Shown piece by piece: positions 8,745-17,576 of a DNA stretch of 64,000 nucleotides. The notes beneath the pieces were generated by a model. That model was not told the origin of the DNA and did no database searches. It saw only the letters and a program-made list of their open reading frames with translations. A program made the position numbers and the translations under genes. The DNA comes from Akkermansiaceae bacterium (GTDB taxonomy: Bacteria > Verrucomicrobiota > Verrucomicrobiia > Verrucomicrobiales > Akkermansiaceae), in contig JAQWSX010000042.1 of assembly GCA_029242935.1 (NCBI GenBank), positions 1 through 64,000 of the forward strand, in the 5' to 3' direction. The number at the start of each line of letters is the position of its first letter. Positions within the stretch are counted from its first letter, which is position 1.

Positions 8745-9143
8745 ATGACTTCCAAAAGGCTCCGCCAAAGCCCTAAATTTTGGATTAGCTGCTTCGCCTT
8801 CTGGTTCGTTGCTCTCAATCTACTTTCCCACGGAAATAAATTTCATCCGCCCGGCACATTTTCTTTTGATATTCCCCATTTTGATAAAATAGTTCACTTC
8901 GGATTTTTTTTTGGCGGCGGTGGCCTTCTTTCGGCAGCCCTTTTTTTCACCAAAAAACCTCCATGGCGAAGTCTCATCCTTACCGTCACAGTCTCTCTTT
9001 CACTGGTTGGAATTTGGGATGAATTTCATCAATCCTTTTTCGACAATAGAACCGGTAACGATCCCGGTGACTGGCTTGCGGACACCCTTGGAGCTTTTTG
9101 TGGAGGTATCATTTTTCGTAAATTTCACAAAAGTATCTTGTAA
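8745..9143 (+). CDS. VanZ-like membrane protein
   Basis: 132 residues with about four hydrophobic segments (residues 9-25, 48-68, 77-92 and 108-122). The middle carries the VanZ-type pattern: FDKIVHFGFFFGGG followed by WDEFHQSFF and GDWLADTLGA, with charged Asp, His and Glu residues between the membrane segments. The role of VanZ-like proteins outside glycopeptide resistance is not settled. It precedes the lipid cluster and may or may not share its transcript; 64 bases separate it from the next gene. Confidence 0.75.
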   Translation: MTSKRLRQSPKFWISCFAFWFVALNLLSHGNKFHPPGTFSFDIPHFDKIVHFGFFFGGGGLLSAALFFTKKPPWRSLILTVTVSLSLVGIWDEFHQSFFDNRTGNDPGDWLADTLGAFCGGIIFRKFHKSIL

Positions 9144-9207
9144 TCATGCATCTCGTCCATTTCCACTTGCAGATCAAGGAATCAGCCCGAGTTGTCTCTA
9201 ACAACAT

Positions 9208-9822
9208 ATGATTTCATTCCTCTCCCATCCTGTGACCACCTTCTTCGGTGGAGTAATTCTCGCCCTCATCGGGATCGGTATTCTCCTGAACACAAAAATG
9301 GAAGGTAATCAAACCGCTCAGTTTGTGAAGGATTACCGCGCAGCGATGAGCAAGGCTGGTGAGGCCGGGCCATCACCAGGGACTAGCGATGAGGCTACGG
9401 CAATTCAACGTTTTACCGAATTTCTCGAAAATGTTGGCAATAGAATCTACGTCGAAAATCAAACTGCAAACGCATACGCCGAAGACGCCTATCTCGATGA
9501 TACAATTGCAACCCACTATGGTCCCGACGAAATTCGGAGCTACTTTCTCCAGACTGCAGAGACCATGACATCCTTCGAAGTGAACATCCTAGACTCGGCT
9601 CGATCGGGAGCGGACCATTATATTCGCTGGGAAATGATCTTCGCTGCGCCAAAACTGGCGGGTGGAGAACCGATCCATTCAGTCGGAATCAGCCAGGTGA
9701 GATTCAATGAGAAGGGCAAGGTTGTATTTCACCAAGATTTTTGGGACTCAGGACGACATATATACGGACAAATTCCCGTCGTCGGCGGAATGATTGGAAT
9801 CATCAAAAACCGAATGAAATAG
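9208..9822 (+). CDS. Membrane-anchored SnoaL/NTF2-like protein
   Basis: 204 residues. A membrane anchor lies at about residues 8-27. Residues 65-195 fit the NTF2/SnoaL-like cone fold: a helix with FLENVGNRIY, then YAEDAYLDDTIATHYGPDEIRSYF, and closing strands IRWEMIFAAP and VRFNEKGKVVFHQDFWD. SnoaL-like genes often accompany the COG2907/DUF1365/cyclopropane-synthase set in other bacteria. Here it ends 9 bases before the desaturase, so it is likely part of the same operon. Whether it is catalytic or only binds a lipid is unknown. Confidence 0.65.
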   Translation: MISFLSHPVTTFFGGVILALIGIGILLNTKMEGNQTAQFVKDYRAAMSKAGEAGPSPGTSDEATAIQRFTEFLENVGNRIYVENQTANAYAEDAYLDDTIATHYGPDEIRSYFLQTAETMTSFEVNILDSARSGADHYIRWEMIFAAPKLAGGEPIHSVGISQVRFNEKGKVVFHQDFWDSGRHIYGQIPVVGGMIGIIKNRMK

Positions 9823-9831
9823 AAGCAAGGC

Positions 9832-10800
9832 ATGGCTGACGAAACCCACGAAAAGCACCGACCGTTATCGACACCGATTCGGGTGATCGGGCAATGGCTA
9901 GATTCTGATTTTCGCAGAACGGAAGAACCAAATCCAGCCACCCTCCCTGACCAAATAAATTGGGAAAGAACCCTGCCTTTTATTTTTCTTCACCTTGGAT
10001 GTCTTGCCGTTTTTTTGGTCGGGTTTTCCTGGACCGCGGCCGGCACCGCAATTCTTCTCTACCTTTTGCGAATGTTCGCTATCACAGGATTTTATCATCG
10101 CTACTTTTCACATCGCTCTTTCAAAACGTCACGCATAGTTCAGTTCTTTTTTGCACTTCTGGGAAACAGCTCCATGCAGCGTGGTCCGCTTTGGTGGGCA
10201 GCCACTCACCGTCATCACCACAAGCACTCCGACGAAAAAGTTGATGCTCACTCTCCGGTTCACCACGGTTTCGCCTGGTCCCACATTGGCTGGTTAACCT
10301 CCATGAAGAATTTCCCCACGGACTACCAGGTTATCCCGGATCTCAAAAAGTTTCCTGAGCTTGTTTTCCTGAATCGCTTCGATCAAATCGTCCCGCTCGT
10401 CTACGGAGTAATCATGATCTCCATCGGTGCCGTTCTCGAGATTTTTGCTCCAAGTTTAAATGTTACCATGTGGCAATTTTTCATCTGGACCTTCTTCATC
10501 AGCACAACCGTTTTACTTCACGGCACTCTTTTCATCAACTCGCTGGCCCACGTGTGGGGAAAGCGCCAATACGATACGAAAGATGACAGCCGGAATTCTT
10601 TTCTACTTTCGGTCATCACGTTAGGTGAGGGCTGGCACAACAATCACCATCGCTATCCCCATTCGGCCCGACAAGGATTCCGCGCCGCGGAAATTGATTT
10701 TACCTACTACGGCCTCAAGGCGCTCTCGTGGCTTGGTTTGATTTGGGATCTCAAACCTGTCCCGAGAAAAATTAAAGAGGAGGGGCAAAGCCATTCATGA
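9832..10800 (+). CDS. Membrane fatty-acid desaturase, acyl-CoA delta-9 type
   Basis: 322 residues. The three diiron His boxes of membrane desaturases are all present: HRYFSH at 89-94, HRHHH at 126-130 and HNNHH at 269-273. Hydrophobic segments flank them (about 48-80, 103-111, 187-205, 216-238). Such enzymes put a cis double bond into acyl chains using O2 and an electron donor; no cytochrome b5 domain is fused. It is the first gene of the fully overlapping block, so its product is a natural substrate source for the two methyltransferases downstream. The next gene starts at its stop codon (ATGA). Confidence 0.9.
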   Translation: MADETHEKHRPLSTPIRVIGQWLDSDFRRTEEPNPATLPDQINWERTLPFIFLHLGCLAVFLVGFSWTAAGTAILLYLLRMFAITGFYHRYFSHRSFKTSRIVQFFFALLGNSSMQRGPLWWAATHRHHHKHSDEKVDAHSPVHHGFAWSHIGWLTSMKNFPTDYQVIPDLKKFPELVFLNRFDQIVPLVYGVIMISIGAVLEIFAPSLNVTMWQFFIWTFFISTTVLLHGTLFINSLAHVWGKRQYDTKDDSRNSFLLSVITLGEGWHNNHHRYPHSARQGFRAAEIDFTYYGLKALSWLGLIWDLKPVPRKIKEEGQSHS

Positions 10801-12041
10801 TGACAGGACGTGAAAAGATTGCCATCGTTGGCTCGGGAATCTCGGGCATGGCATGTGCTCACTTTCTCCACCCGCATCACGACATCACGCTTTTCGAAAA
10901 AGACGATCGAATTGGCGGACATTCCAATACAGTAAAGGCGGGCAATGATCCACTCGACACTGGGTTTATGGTTTATAATGAAGTCACCTATCCGCTCCTG
11001 ACCCGGCTTTTTGAAAACCTTGGCGTTGTGACAAAACCAACCTCAATGTCATTCAGCGTGCAGCACACCGCCGACGGGCTTGAGTACAACGGGGGGAGTT
11101 TAAACCTCTTATTTGGTCAGCGCAAAAATCTTTTAAAGCCCCGATTTTGGAAGATGTTGATGCAGATTAATCGTTTTAATAAAGAAACCGTCGCGGAGCT
11201 TCAGCGGGAGGAGGAAACCAAACTCACCCTTGTTCAATATGTCGAAGCAAGAGGCTACGGACAAGACTTTCTGAAATGGTATCTCTCCCCTATGGCAGCT
11301 GCCGTTTGGTCCTGCCCGCCGGAAAAAATTGAACACTTTCCAGCGATTACGCTGATGCGTTTTTGGAACAACCACGGATTTTTAGGTTTGGATACCCAAC
11401 ATCCATGGCGGACGGTCGTCGGAGGATCAAAGGAGTATGTCAAAAAGCTCGTCTCTCCTTTTAAGAATCGCATTAAGATTGGCAGCCCTGTGACTTCGAT
11501 TACTTCTAGAAATGAGATCATTCTTGAATCCGGTCACCGGGAACCTTTCGATCGTATCATCAGCGCAGCACATGGGGACCAAGCTTTCAACTTGCTTGCT
11601 TCACCTACCAAACTTGAAACCGAAATCCTCTCATCTTTCTCTTACCAATCAAACAAGGCAATCCTTCACACTGACTCCCAATTCATGCCTCAAACCAAGA
11701 GATGTTGGGCGTCTTGGAATTACCGAGTTGATGCTCATAGACATTCGACAATTTACTGGATGAACAGTCTGCAGGGTGCCACGGCCCAAAAGGATTTTTT
11801 TGTCTCAATCAATCCATCATGTGAAATTCCTGATGAGCATATCATTAAGGAATTGGAATACGATCATCCGCTTTTTGACCTCAAAAGTATCGCCGCACAA
11901 AAAAGGGTTCCTGAACTCAACATCGCCGATACTGGAAGATATTTCTGTGGCGCTTGGCAAAGGTTTGGGTTTCACGAAGATGGACTTTGGTCTGCCTTTC
12001 GACTTTGTGAACAATTGTTGGGGAGGAGCCCTTGGTCATGA
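10797..12041 (+). CDS. FAD/NAD(P)-dependent amine-oxidase-like oxidoreductase (COG2907)
   Basis: 414 residues. A Rossmann dinucleotide motif is at the start (IVGSGISG, residues 10-17), with FEKDDRIGGHSNT completing the FAD site. The C-terminal end (GAWQRFGFHEDGLWSAF) is the signature of the COG2907 family, which in other bacteria is found next to DUF1365 and cyclopropane-fatty-acid synthase genes and has been linked to unusual fatty acids. A role as a flavin dehydrogenase or oxidase acting on the modified acyl chain is inferred. It overlaps both neighbours by four bases. Confidence 0.85.
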   Translation: MMTGREKIAIVGSGISGMACAHFLHPHHDITLFEKDDRIGGHSNTVKAGNDPLDTGFMVYNEVTYPLLTRLFENLGVVTKPTSMSFSVQHTADGLEYNGGSLNLLFGQRKNLLKPRFWKMLMQINRFNKETVAELQREEETKLTLVQYVEARGYGQDFLKWYLSPMAAAVWSCPPEKIEHFPAITLMRFWNNHGFLGLDTQHPWRTVVGGSKEYVKKLVSPFKNRIKIGSPVTSITSRNEIILESGHREPFDRIISAAHGDQAFNLLASPTKLETEILSSFSYQSNKAILHTDSQFMPQTKRCWASWNYRVDAHRHSTIYWMNSLQGATAQKDFFVSINPSCEIPDEHIIKELEYDHPLFDLKSIAAQKRVPELNIADTGRYFCGAWQRFGFHEDGLWSAFRLCEQLLGRSPWS

Positions 12042-12820
12042 GCTCCTGTCTTTATGAATGCGATGTCATGCATCGCCGCATCAAGCCAGAGCAAAAGCGC
12101 TTTGACTACCGCGTTTTCATGCTGAGCTTCGATCTCTGTGAACTTCCTCAGAAAGCGCTTCTAGGAATCAATCGCTTCAACCTTTTTAGTCTACGTGACA
12201 AGGACCATATTGATCTCGGAAAGCCCGGTGGAATTCGCCCCAATCTTATGGCATGGTTTCAGGAACATGGAATTGATTGCCCCAAAGATTCACGCATTCA
12301 ACTGATCACTCTTCCCCGCGTTCTTGGTTACACCTTTAATCCCGTTTCCTTTTATTACGTGCGAGCCAATGATAATACGCCTTTATTTGCAGTTGCCGAG
12401 GTCTGCAACACCTACCACGAGATGAAGCTCTACTTGATAGAAAACCAGACCGAAACGGGTTGGCACCGAAAGGTTGAGAAGGGTTTTTATGTCTCTCCAT
12501 TCTCAAGCGTTCGCGATTTTTTTGACTTCGAACTGGGAATCCCTTCTGATGCGTGGAATGTCACGATCAACAATCTTGATACCGAGGGGCTTACTCTAAC
12601 TTCATCCATCCGAGGAGTCGCTAAGCCGCTCACCTCAAGCCGTCTCCTCTGGTTTGGCTTCAAGTACCCCCTCCTCTCGCTCAAAGTGATCGCCATGATC
12701 CACTGGCAAGCTCTGAAATTGTGGATCCGAAAGGTTCCTTACTTTTCAAAAACTAAAAACAAGAACTTCCAAACGGAGGTGCTGCGCCCCCATTCCTCAA
12801 TAACTTCTAAAGATGAGTAA
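12038..12820 (+). CDS. DUF1365 family protein (COG3496)
   Basis: 260 residues. It begins at an ATG inside the upstream stop (ATGA), preceded by a strong GGGGAGGAG ribosome site. The family marks are clear: CDVMHRRIKPEQKRFDYRVFM near the N terminus is the conserved 'H-x-R-x-x-P-x-x-x-x-F-x-Y' block, and PRVLGYTFNPVSFYY and EVCNTYHE follow. The biochemical function of DUF1365 is not established; it is nearly always encoded with COG2907 and cyclopropane synthase genes, so a lipid-modifying role is inferred. The next gene starts 8 bases before its stop. Confidence 0.82.
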   Translation: MSSCLYECDVMHRRIKPEQKRFDYRVFMLSFDLCELPQKALLGINRFNLFSLRDKDHIDLGKPGGIRPNLMAWFQEHGIDCPKDSRIQLITLPRVLGYTFNPVSFYYVRANDNTPLFAVAEVCNTYHEMKLYLIENQTETGWHRKVEKGFYVSPFSSVRDFFDFELGIPSDAWNVTINNLDTEGLTLTSSIRGVAKPLTSSRLLWFGFKYPLLSLKVIAMIHWQALKLWIRKVPYFSKTKNKNFQTEVLRPHSSITSKDE

Positions 12821-14057
12821 TTCCAAACTCCCAATCAAACACGGCCTACCCGAACGACTGGTCGTCGGTCTCTTGAACAAGATGACAAAAGGCCATCTCC
12901 AAATGAATTATTCCGACGGATCATCGCGTCACTTCGGAGATCCAGCTGAACCGGTCAGCGCAGACGTCACTATCAATAACGATGCCGAATTCTTCAAACG
13001 CTGTGCCTACTACGGAAATGTCGGAATGGGTGAGGCCTACACTGACGGCATTTGGGATACTCCCGACATTCGCGCTGTCATCAGCTGGTTTGTTCTTAAC
13101 ATGCAAGCATTGCAGGGAGCTGACACCTCTTCCGATAAACTTCCTGGTGTTGGTTTACTAAAACTCGTCAATTGGTTTCGCCACCTTCGCCGGGCCAATA
13201 CGGTCGACAACAGTCGTCAAAATATCTCCGAGCACTACGATCTCGGAAACGAATTTTACTCACTCTGGCTCGACGCTACCATGACCTACTCCTGTGCTAA
13301 ATTTGAGGAACCCGATCAGGAGTTTGAGAAAGCGCAGACTGCGAAATATGAAGCCCTTTGTCACAAACTCAAACTCAAAGCAACCGATCACGTCCTCGAG
13401 ATTGGATGTGGCTGGGGAGGCTTCGGAACTTATGCCGCGAAAATTTATGGATGCAAGGTGACCGGAATCACGATTTCCGAAGAGCAAGCCAAGTTTGCCC
13501 GTGAACGAGTGAAACGCGAGGGAATTGAAGATCACTTCAAAATCCTCATCCAGGACTACCGTCACATCAAAGGTCAGTTCGATAAAATCGTCTCGATCGA
13601 AATGATCGAAGCTGTTGGTGACCGTTTCCACCAATCTTTCTTTGCTAAATGCCATGAAGTTTTGACACCAGATGGGATACTCGCTCTGCAAATGATCACG
13701 GTCCCAGATAATAGATACAAGAGCCTGACTAAAGGGGTTGACTGGATTCAAAAGGTCATCTTTCCAGGATCCCTTCTTCTGAGCGTTGGCCGAGTCAACG
13801 AAATGCTCCTAAAGACAAGCGACCTTTTTTTACATGACCTAGAAGATTTTGGATCCTTCTACGTCCACACGCTCGAAAATTGGCATGAACGCTTCAACGC
13901 TGCAAAAGACTCACTTTTGAGACTCGGGTTCGATGAGCCATTTATGAGGACGTGGAACTACTACCTAAAATATTGCCAAGCTGGCTTTGCCACTCGCAAC
14001 ATCTCAGTGGTTCAGGCCGTCTACACCCGTCCTAATAATCCGGCTCTGATGCCATGA
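12813..14057 (+). CDS. cfa: Cyclopropane-fatty-acyl-phospholipid synthase
   Basis: 414 residues, the usual length. Residues 1-130 are the N-terminal lipid-binding domain. Then come the conserved HYDLGNEFY and MTYSCAKF (Cys161), the SAM-binding motif LEIGCGWGGF (195-204), and SIEMIEAVG. The enzyme transfers a methylene from S-adenosylmethionine to a cis double bond of a membrane phospholipid acyl chain; some relatives instead add a methyl group. With a desaturase four genes upstream in the same overlapping block, substrate supply is built in. Confidence 0.9.
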   Translation: MSNSKLPIKHGLPERLVVGLLNKMTKGHLQMNYSDGSSRHFGDPAEPVSADVTINNDAEFFKRCAYYGNVGMGEAYTDGIWDTPDIRAVISWFVLNMQALQGADTSSDKLPGVGLLKLVNWFRHLRRANTVDNSRQNISEHYDLGNEFYSLWLDATMTYSCAKFEEPDQEFEKAQTAKYEALCHKLKLKATDHVLEIGCGWGGFGTYAAKIYGCKVTGITISEEQAKFARERVKREGIEDHFKILIQDYRHIKGQFDKIVSIEMIEAVGDRFHQSFFAKCHEVLTPDGILALQMITVPDNRYKSLTKGVDWIQKVIFPGSLLLSVGRVNEMLLKTSDLFLHDLEDFGSFYVHTLENWHERFNAAKDSLLRLGFDEPFMRTWNYYLKYCQAGFATRNISVVQAVYTRPNNPALMP

Positions 14058-14560
14058 CAGAAGTTAGCGACAGGCAGGACCCTTGGTGGAGGCGCTGGTT
14101 TATTAATCCGATCCTGAAGCAAATAACACAGGGCATCAGCGCTGACAAGTTGGCCTGGACGATCGCGATTGGTTGTGCAGCCGGAATCTTCCCCGTCATG
14201 GGGACAACTTCTTTTGTTTGTTTCTTTGCTGCCGTCTACCTCAAGCTCAACCAACCGGTAATCCAAGTCGTATGCCATACTCTCTGGGCTGCTCACCTTG
14301 CTTTAATTCTACCCTTCATCAAAATGGGACAATGGATTCTGGGAGATCAGCCTATCAAGGCCTCCATTCCTACTCTTCTGAAAGAATTCTTTACGAGTCC
14401 CTGGCAGTTCGCACAAGACTACTGGTTGGCAGCCTTACACGGTATTTTGGCTTGGTTTCTCGTTTCTATTCCTCTGGTTTTTATTGTCCGCTCGATCACC
14501 CTACCGTTTTTAAAAGCCGCCGCCTCCCGAATAGAACGTAAAAATACTGCTACTACATGA
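14054..14560 (+). CDS. DUF2062 membrane protein
   Basis: 168 residues. After a short polar start (WWRRWFINPILKQI) there are about three hydrophobic segments (36-64, 72-92, 123-147). The block IAIGCAAGIFPVMGT near residue 40 is the DUF2062 hallmark ('G-x-x-x-G-x-x-P-x-x-G-x-Q/T'). Function unknown. DUF2062 sometimes sits with glycosyltransferase or lipid genes. Here it is locked between two lipid methyltransferases by four-base overlaps on both sides, which points to a membrane role in the same process. Confidence 0.75.
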   Translation: MTEVSDRQDPWWRRWFINPILKQITQGISADKLAWTIAIGCAAGIFPVMGTTSFVCFFAAVYLKLNQPVIQVVCHTLWAAHLALILPFIKMGQWILGDQPIKASIPTLLKEFFTSPWQFAQDYWLAALHGILAWFLVSIPLVFIVRSITLPFLKAAASRIERKNTATT

Positions 14561-15339
14561 ACGGTCTAACAATCCTAGGAATTATCGCTGCCCTTGTGGT
14601 CCTCGACTTTATGGGAGGCTGGTGGTTTGGCAGGAAAATTAACAACTACTCGCTGGTTGATGCGATGTGGGCTTTCTGGATTGGACTCGCGGGCGTGATT
14701 TACTCAACGTTTGGAACTGGTGATTTTGAAAAGCGTGTTGCCTCGGGAACGATCGCCGCAATTTGGGGATTTCGATTGGCCTACCATTTGCAGAAGCGAA
14801 TTCGCATTCACCACCCTGTAGAAGACTCACGATATCAGAAGCTTCGCGAGGTCTGGAAAGGCCGAGGCTCATCTGCCTTCTTTTGGTTTTTTCAAGCTCA
14901 GGCCCTTTCAGTGCTTCTTCTAACGCTTCCCTATCTTCTTATCGCTCGGGACTCATCACCCTGGGGATTTTTTGAAACATTTGGTTTAACCGTAGCCGTC
15001 ATCGGAATTACTGGAGAGATTCTTTCTGATCATCAAATGTCCAAGTTTAAGTCACAGGATAATCGTTCGTCATCGGTCTGCCGAAATGGGCTTTGGAGAT
15101 ATTCTCGCCATCCCAATTATTTTTTTGAAATGGTGATTTGGATTGGAGTTTATCTTTTTGCCTGTGGATCGGCTTGGGGATGGACCACCTTTTTCGCGCC
15201 CGTGACGATCACCTTTCTCTTATTAAGGGTCACCGGCATTCCGCCAACTGAAAAATCCGCACTCAAACGAAAAAAGGACGCCTATCGCGAGTACCAACGA
15301 ACCACCAGCCCCTTTATTCCTCTCCCACCAAAATCATGA
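14557..15339 (+). CDS. DUF1295 / steroid 5-alpha-reductase-like membrane protein
   Basis: 260 residues with six or so hydrophobic segments. The C-terminal half carries the family's NADPH-binding core: GLWRYSRHPNYFFEMVIW, then TGIPPTEK, then DAYREYQRTTSPFIPLPPK. DUF1295 proteins belong with steroid 5-alpha-reductases and isoprenylcysteine methyltransferases. A reduction of a double bond in a lipid is plausible but inferred. It overlaps both neighbours by four bases. Confidence 0.8.
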   Translation: MNGLTILGIIAALVVLDFMGGWWFGRKINNYSLVDAMWAFWIGLAGVIYSTFGTGDFEKRVASGTIAAIWGFRLAYHLQKRIRIHHPVEDSRYQKLREVWKGRGSSAFFWFFQAQALSVLLLTLPYLLIARDSSPWGFFETFGLTVAVIGITGEILSDHQMSKFKSQDNRSSSVCRNGLWRYSRHPNYFFEMVIWIGVYLFACGSAWGWTTFFAPVTITFLLLRVTGIPPTEKSALKRKKDAYREYQRTTSPFIPLPPKS

Positions 15340-16376
15340 TCAATATCGACGACCTTCTTGCCAAAGACATCATTCCCGACGCGCTGATCCGGATCGGAAT
15401 CCGATCAAGATTAAAAGAGACTCTAAAGCCTCTCGAAAAGCTTGATTGCGAAGATCGACAGGCAGCTCTAATGAGGCACATTGACGAGCTCAAGGAAAGC
15501 CCACTAGCGATCGCCACCGATGAGGCGAACGAACAGCACTATGAGTTGCCAACCGAATTTTTCCGCAAAGTTCTAGGGCCCCACATGAAATACAGCTCCG
15601 GGTATTGGGACTCCGCCACCACGGACATTGAGACCTCCGAGGCTCGCATGCTCAAACTCAGCTGCAAAAGAGCGGAACTCAAAAACGGGCAACGCATTCT
15701 AGAACTCGGTTGCGGTTGGGGATCGCTCACCCTCTGGATGGCAAAGGAATATCCAGAGGCTCAAATTACAGCGATTTCAAATTCAAAAACACAGAAGGCA
15801 TACATTGATTCCCAAGCCGCCGAGCGAAATCTCACCAACCTTGAGGTTAAGACGGTCAATATGATTTCTTACGAAGGCGAGGGCGAGAGCATCTTCGATC
15901 GCGTGGTCTCGGTGGAAATGTTCGAACACATGAAGAACTACGATAAACTGCTTAGCCGGATCTCGCGGTGGCTAAAGCCCGAAGGGAAACTCTTTGTACA
16001 TATCTTCACACATCGTGAATACGCCTACCATTACGAGGCAAAGGACGAGAGTGATTGGATGGCCCGTTATTTTTTCACGGGAGGACAAATGCCATCGAAT
16101 GATCTACTGCTCTATTTTCAAGACCATCTTTCCATCGAGGATCATTGGCAGGTAGGCGGAGACCACTACCAGAAAACTTCCGAGGCATGGCTCGCGCGCA
16201 TGGACGAAGCCAGCGATGTATTGAAACCACTCATCGCTGAAACTTATGGTGAAGCAGAAGCCAAGAAATGGTGGGTTTGGTGGAGATGCTTCTTTATGGC
16301 GTGCGCCGAACTCTGGGGCTTCCAGGGAGGGAACGAATGGGTCGTCTCACACTACCGCTTCACCAATTCTAAATAG
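15336..16376 (+). CDS. Second SAM methyltransferase of the cyclopropane-synthase superfamily
   Basis: 346 residues. It has the SAM motif LELGCGWGSLTLWMAK (residues 123-138) and the upstream HYELPTEFF and MKYSSGYW. In the second motif the Cys seen in true Cfa enzymes (MTYSCAKF) is Ser here (MKYSSGYW). It lacks the long N-terminal lipid-binding domain of the first Cfa, and its C terminus (WWVWWRCFFMACAELWGF) resembles the coclaurine/pavine N-methyltransferase-like branch. It may therefore transfer a methyl rather than build a ring. Its stop overlaps the end of the converging YkgJ-like gene by 8 bases. It closes the lipid operon. Confidence 0.82.
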   Translation: MINIDDLLAKDIIPDALIRIGIRSRLKETLKPLEKLDCEDRQAALMRHIDELKESPLAIATDEANEQHYELPTEFFRKVLGPHMKYSSGYWDSATTDIETSEARMLKLSCKRAELKNGQRILELGCGWGSLTLWMAKEYPEAQITAISNSKTQKAYIDSQAAERNLTNLEVKTVNMISYEGEGESIFDRVVSVEMFEHMKNYDKLLSRISRWLKPEGKLFVHIFTHREYAYHYEAKDESDWMARYFFTGGQMPSNDLLLYFQDHLSIEDHWQVGGDHYQKTSEAWLARMDEASDVLKPLIAETYGEAEAKKWWVWWRCFFMACAELWGFQGGNEWVVSHYRFTNSK

Positions 16377-16728
16377 TCTTCGAGACCTCCGGTCGGGGTG
16401 CCGGAATTGCTTCGCAAGCCTCGCGCCAATTCTCGAAATTCCAGCGATTGGGAAATCCGTTACATTGGAAGGGCTTAACAGCTTGGAGTCGGCAATCGAT
16501 GCCATCAAGCATGACACACTCACTGGTTCCCTCTTTATCAATCAACGAGAGGCCCTGACGATTGTCACGCAGCCGGGTAAAGTCCTTCACAAATTGATAA
16601 AGGGGAATTTTGAGGAACTCTGCAATTCTTTCAACCTCACCATCAGCAAGAACCACATCACCTTCCCACTTGCAACAATTCGTACAGCGCTGGCATTGAT
16701 ACCAAACGTCTTCTTCTTTATCTGCCAT
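16369..16728 (-). CDS. YkgJ-family cysteine-cluster protein
   Basis: 119 residues. Near the start is CQRCTNCCKW (Cys-x-x-Cys-x-x-Cys-Cys), the metal-binding cluster of the YkgJ/zinc-or-iron-chelating family, followed by CVMLDGIDCRLQAVKPFQC. The family is assumed to bind an Fe-S cluster or zinc; no function is established. It lies tail-to-tail with the lipid operon and 11 bases downstream of the amidase gene on the same strand, so those two may be cotranscribed. Confidence 0.8.
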   Translation of the reverse strand: MADKEEDVWYQCQRCTNCCKWEGDVVLADGEVERIAEFLKIPLYQFVKDFTRLRDNRQGLSLIDKEGTSECVMLDGIDCRLQAVKPFQCNGFPNRWNFENWREACEAIPAPRPEVSKTI

Positions 16729-16739
16729 TCCAAGTCAAA

Positions 16740-17576
16740 CTATCGCCCAAGCATGCTACGACGATACACATCGACCGCCTTAAGAAAACCTTGCCACTTC
16801 GCACCTGGACGACCGTTAGAAAGAAGGAAATGCGGGCAATTTTTATTGGGAGGATTCTTACCCCTTCGAGGCCACTTGTAATGTGGCACAACACGAGAAA
16901 CTGGCAGATCGTATTTCACGCAAAGCCACGCCGCCAGTTTTGCGGTCCGCTCAAGAGTTCTACTGCGACTATTGCCGGGGTTTTCGCACATCTCGATTCC
17001 GATACTATAGCGATTTCCGGGGCCATCGAAGTCCGCGTGATTACCACGCTCATTAGTGGGAAGGTGCTGAACTGCTAAGTCTTTGTCGACAGTGTAGTGC
17101 CAGGAAAGCCGGCCAAGAGCGCCATTTTTCAGAGCCTTCGAATGGCGAATCGCGTCAGCACCACTTTTCCAGTTTTGAGTCGAATGAATCGTGATATAAC
17201 GAGGAGCCATTTTCTTACGAGATCTCCCGCGAGCGTTGTAAGAAAGGTAATCTTTTTTCACTTTCACCTGCCGATAAAGCGAGGATGGACTTGTTGAGGG
17301 TATAGAGGGCGCTCGTTGGCTGCGAATCATCGGATTGCCATTAAGCGAAGCCGTGGAGGGCCCAGTCGAGGTCACAGTGCGACCGTATTGCTGCCTCCAT
17401 GCATCAGCCCGCGTATCACTTCCCTTGTTATGAATCCCGGAGTAAGGATTACGCCCCGCCGCCGAGTAAGGAGTGTAAACATCGCCAACACTGACGACGG
17501 GAGGATCTGCGGAACAAGCTACGAACAAGCCAATGCATAAGCCTAAGAGCGACAACCAAAGTGATCTCCTTCGCAT
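16740..17576 (-). CDS. N-acetylmuramoyl-L-alanine amidase (Amidase_2) lipoprotein
   Basis: 278 residues. A type II signal peptide with lipobox LFVAC puts the lipid-bearing Cys at residue 21. Residues about 35-115 are a Ser/Arg-rich linker. The catalytic domain (about 120-265) has the Amidase_2/PGRP marks: YITIHST with the first zinc His, LSWHYTVDKD, RGNHADFDG, IGIEMCEN, and the closing HYKWP ... NCPHFLL. It should cut the amide between MurNAc and the stem peptide in the periplasm. Confidence 0.86.
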   Translation of the reverse strand: MRRRSLWLSLLGLCIGLFVACSADPPVVSVGDVYTPYSAAGRNPYSGIHNKGSDTRADAWRQQYGRTVTSTGPSTASLNGNPMIRSQRAPSIPSTSPSSLYRQVKVKKDYLSYNARGRSRKKMAPRYITIHSTQNWKSGADAIRHSKALKNGALGRLSWHYTVDKDLAVQHLPTNERGNHADFDGPGNRYSIGIEMCENPGNSRSRTLERTAKLAAWLCVKYDLPVSRVVPHYKWPRRGKNPPNKNCPHFLLSNGRPGAKWQGFLKAVDVYRRSMLGR

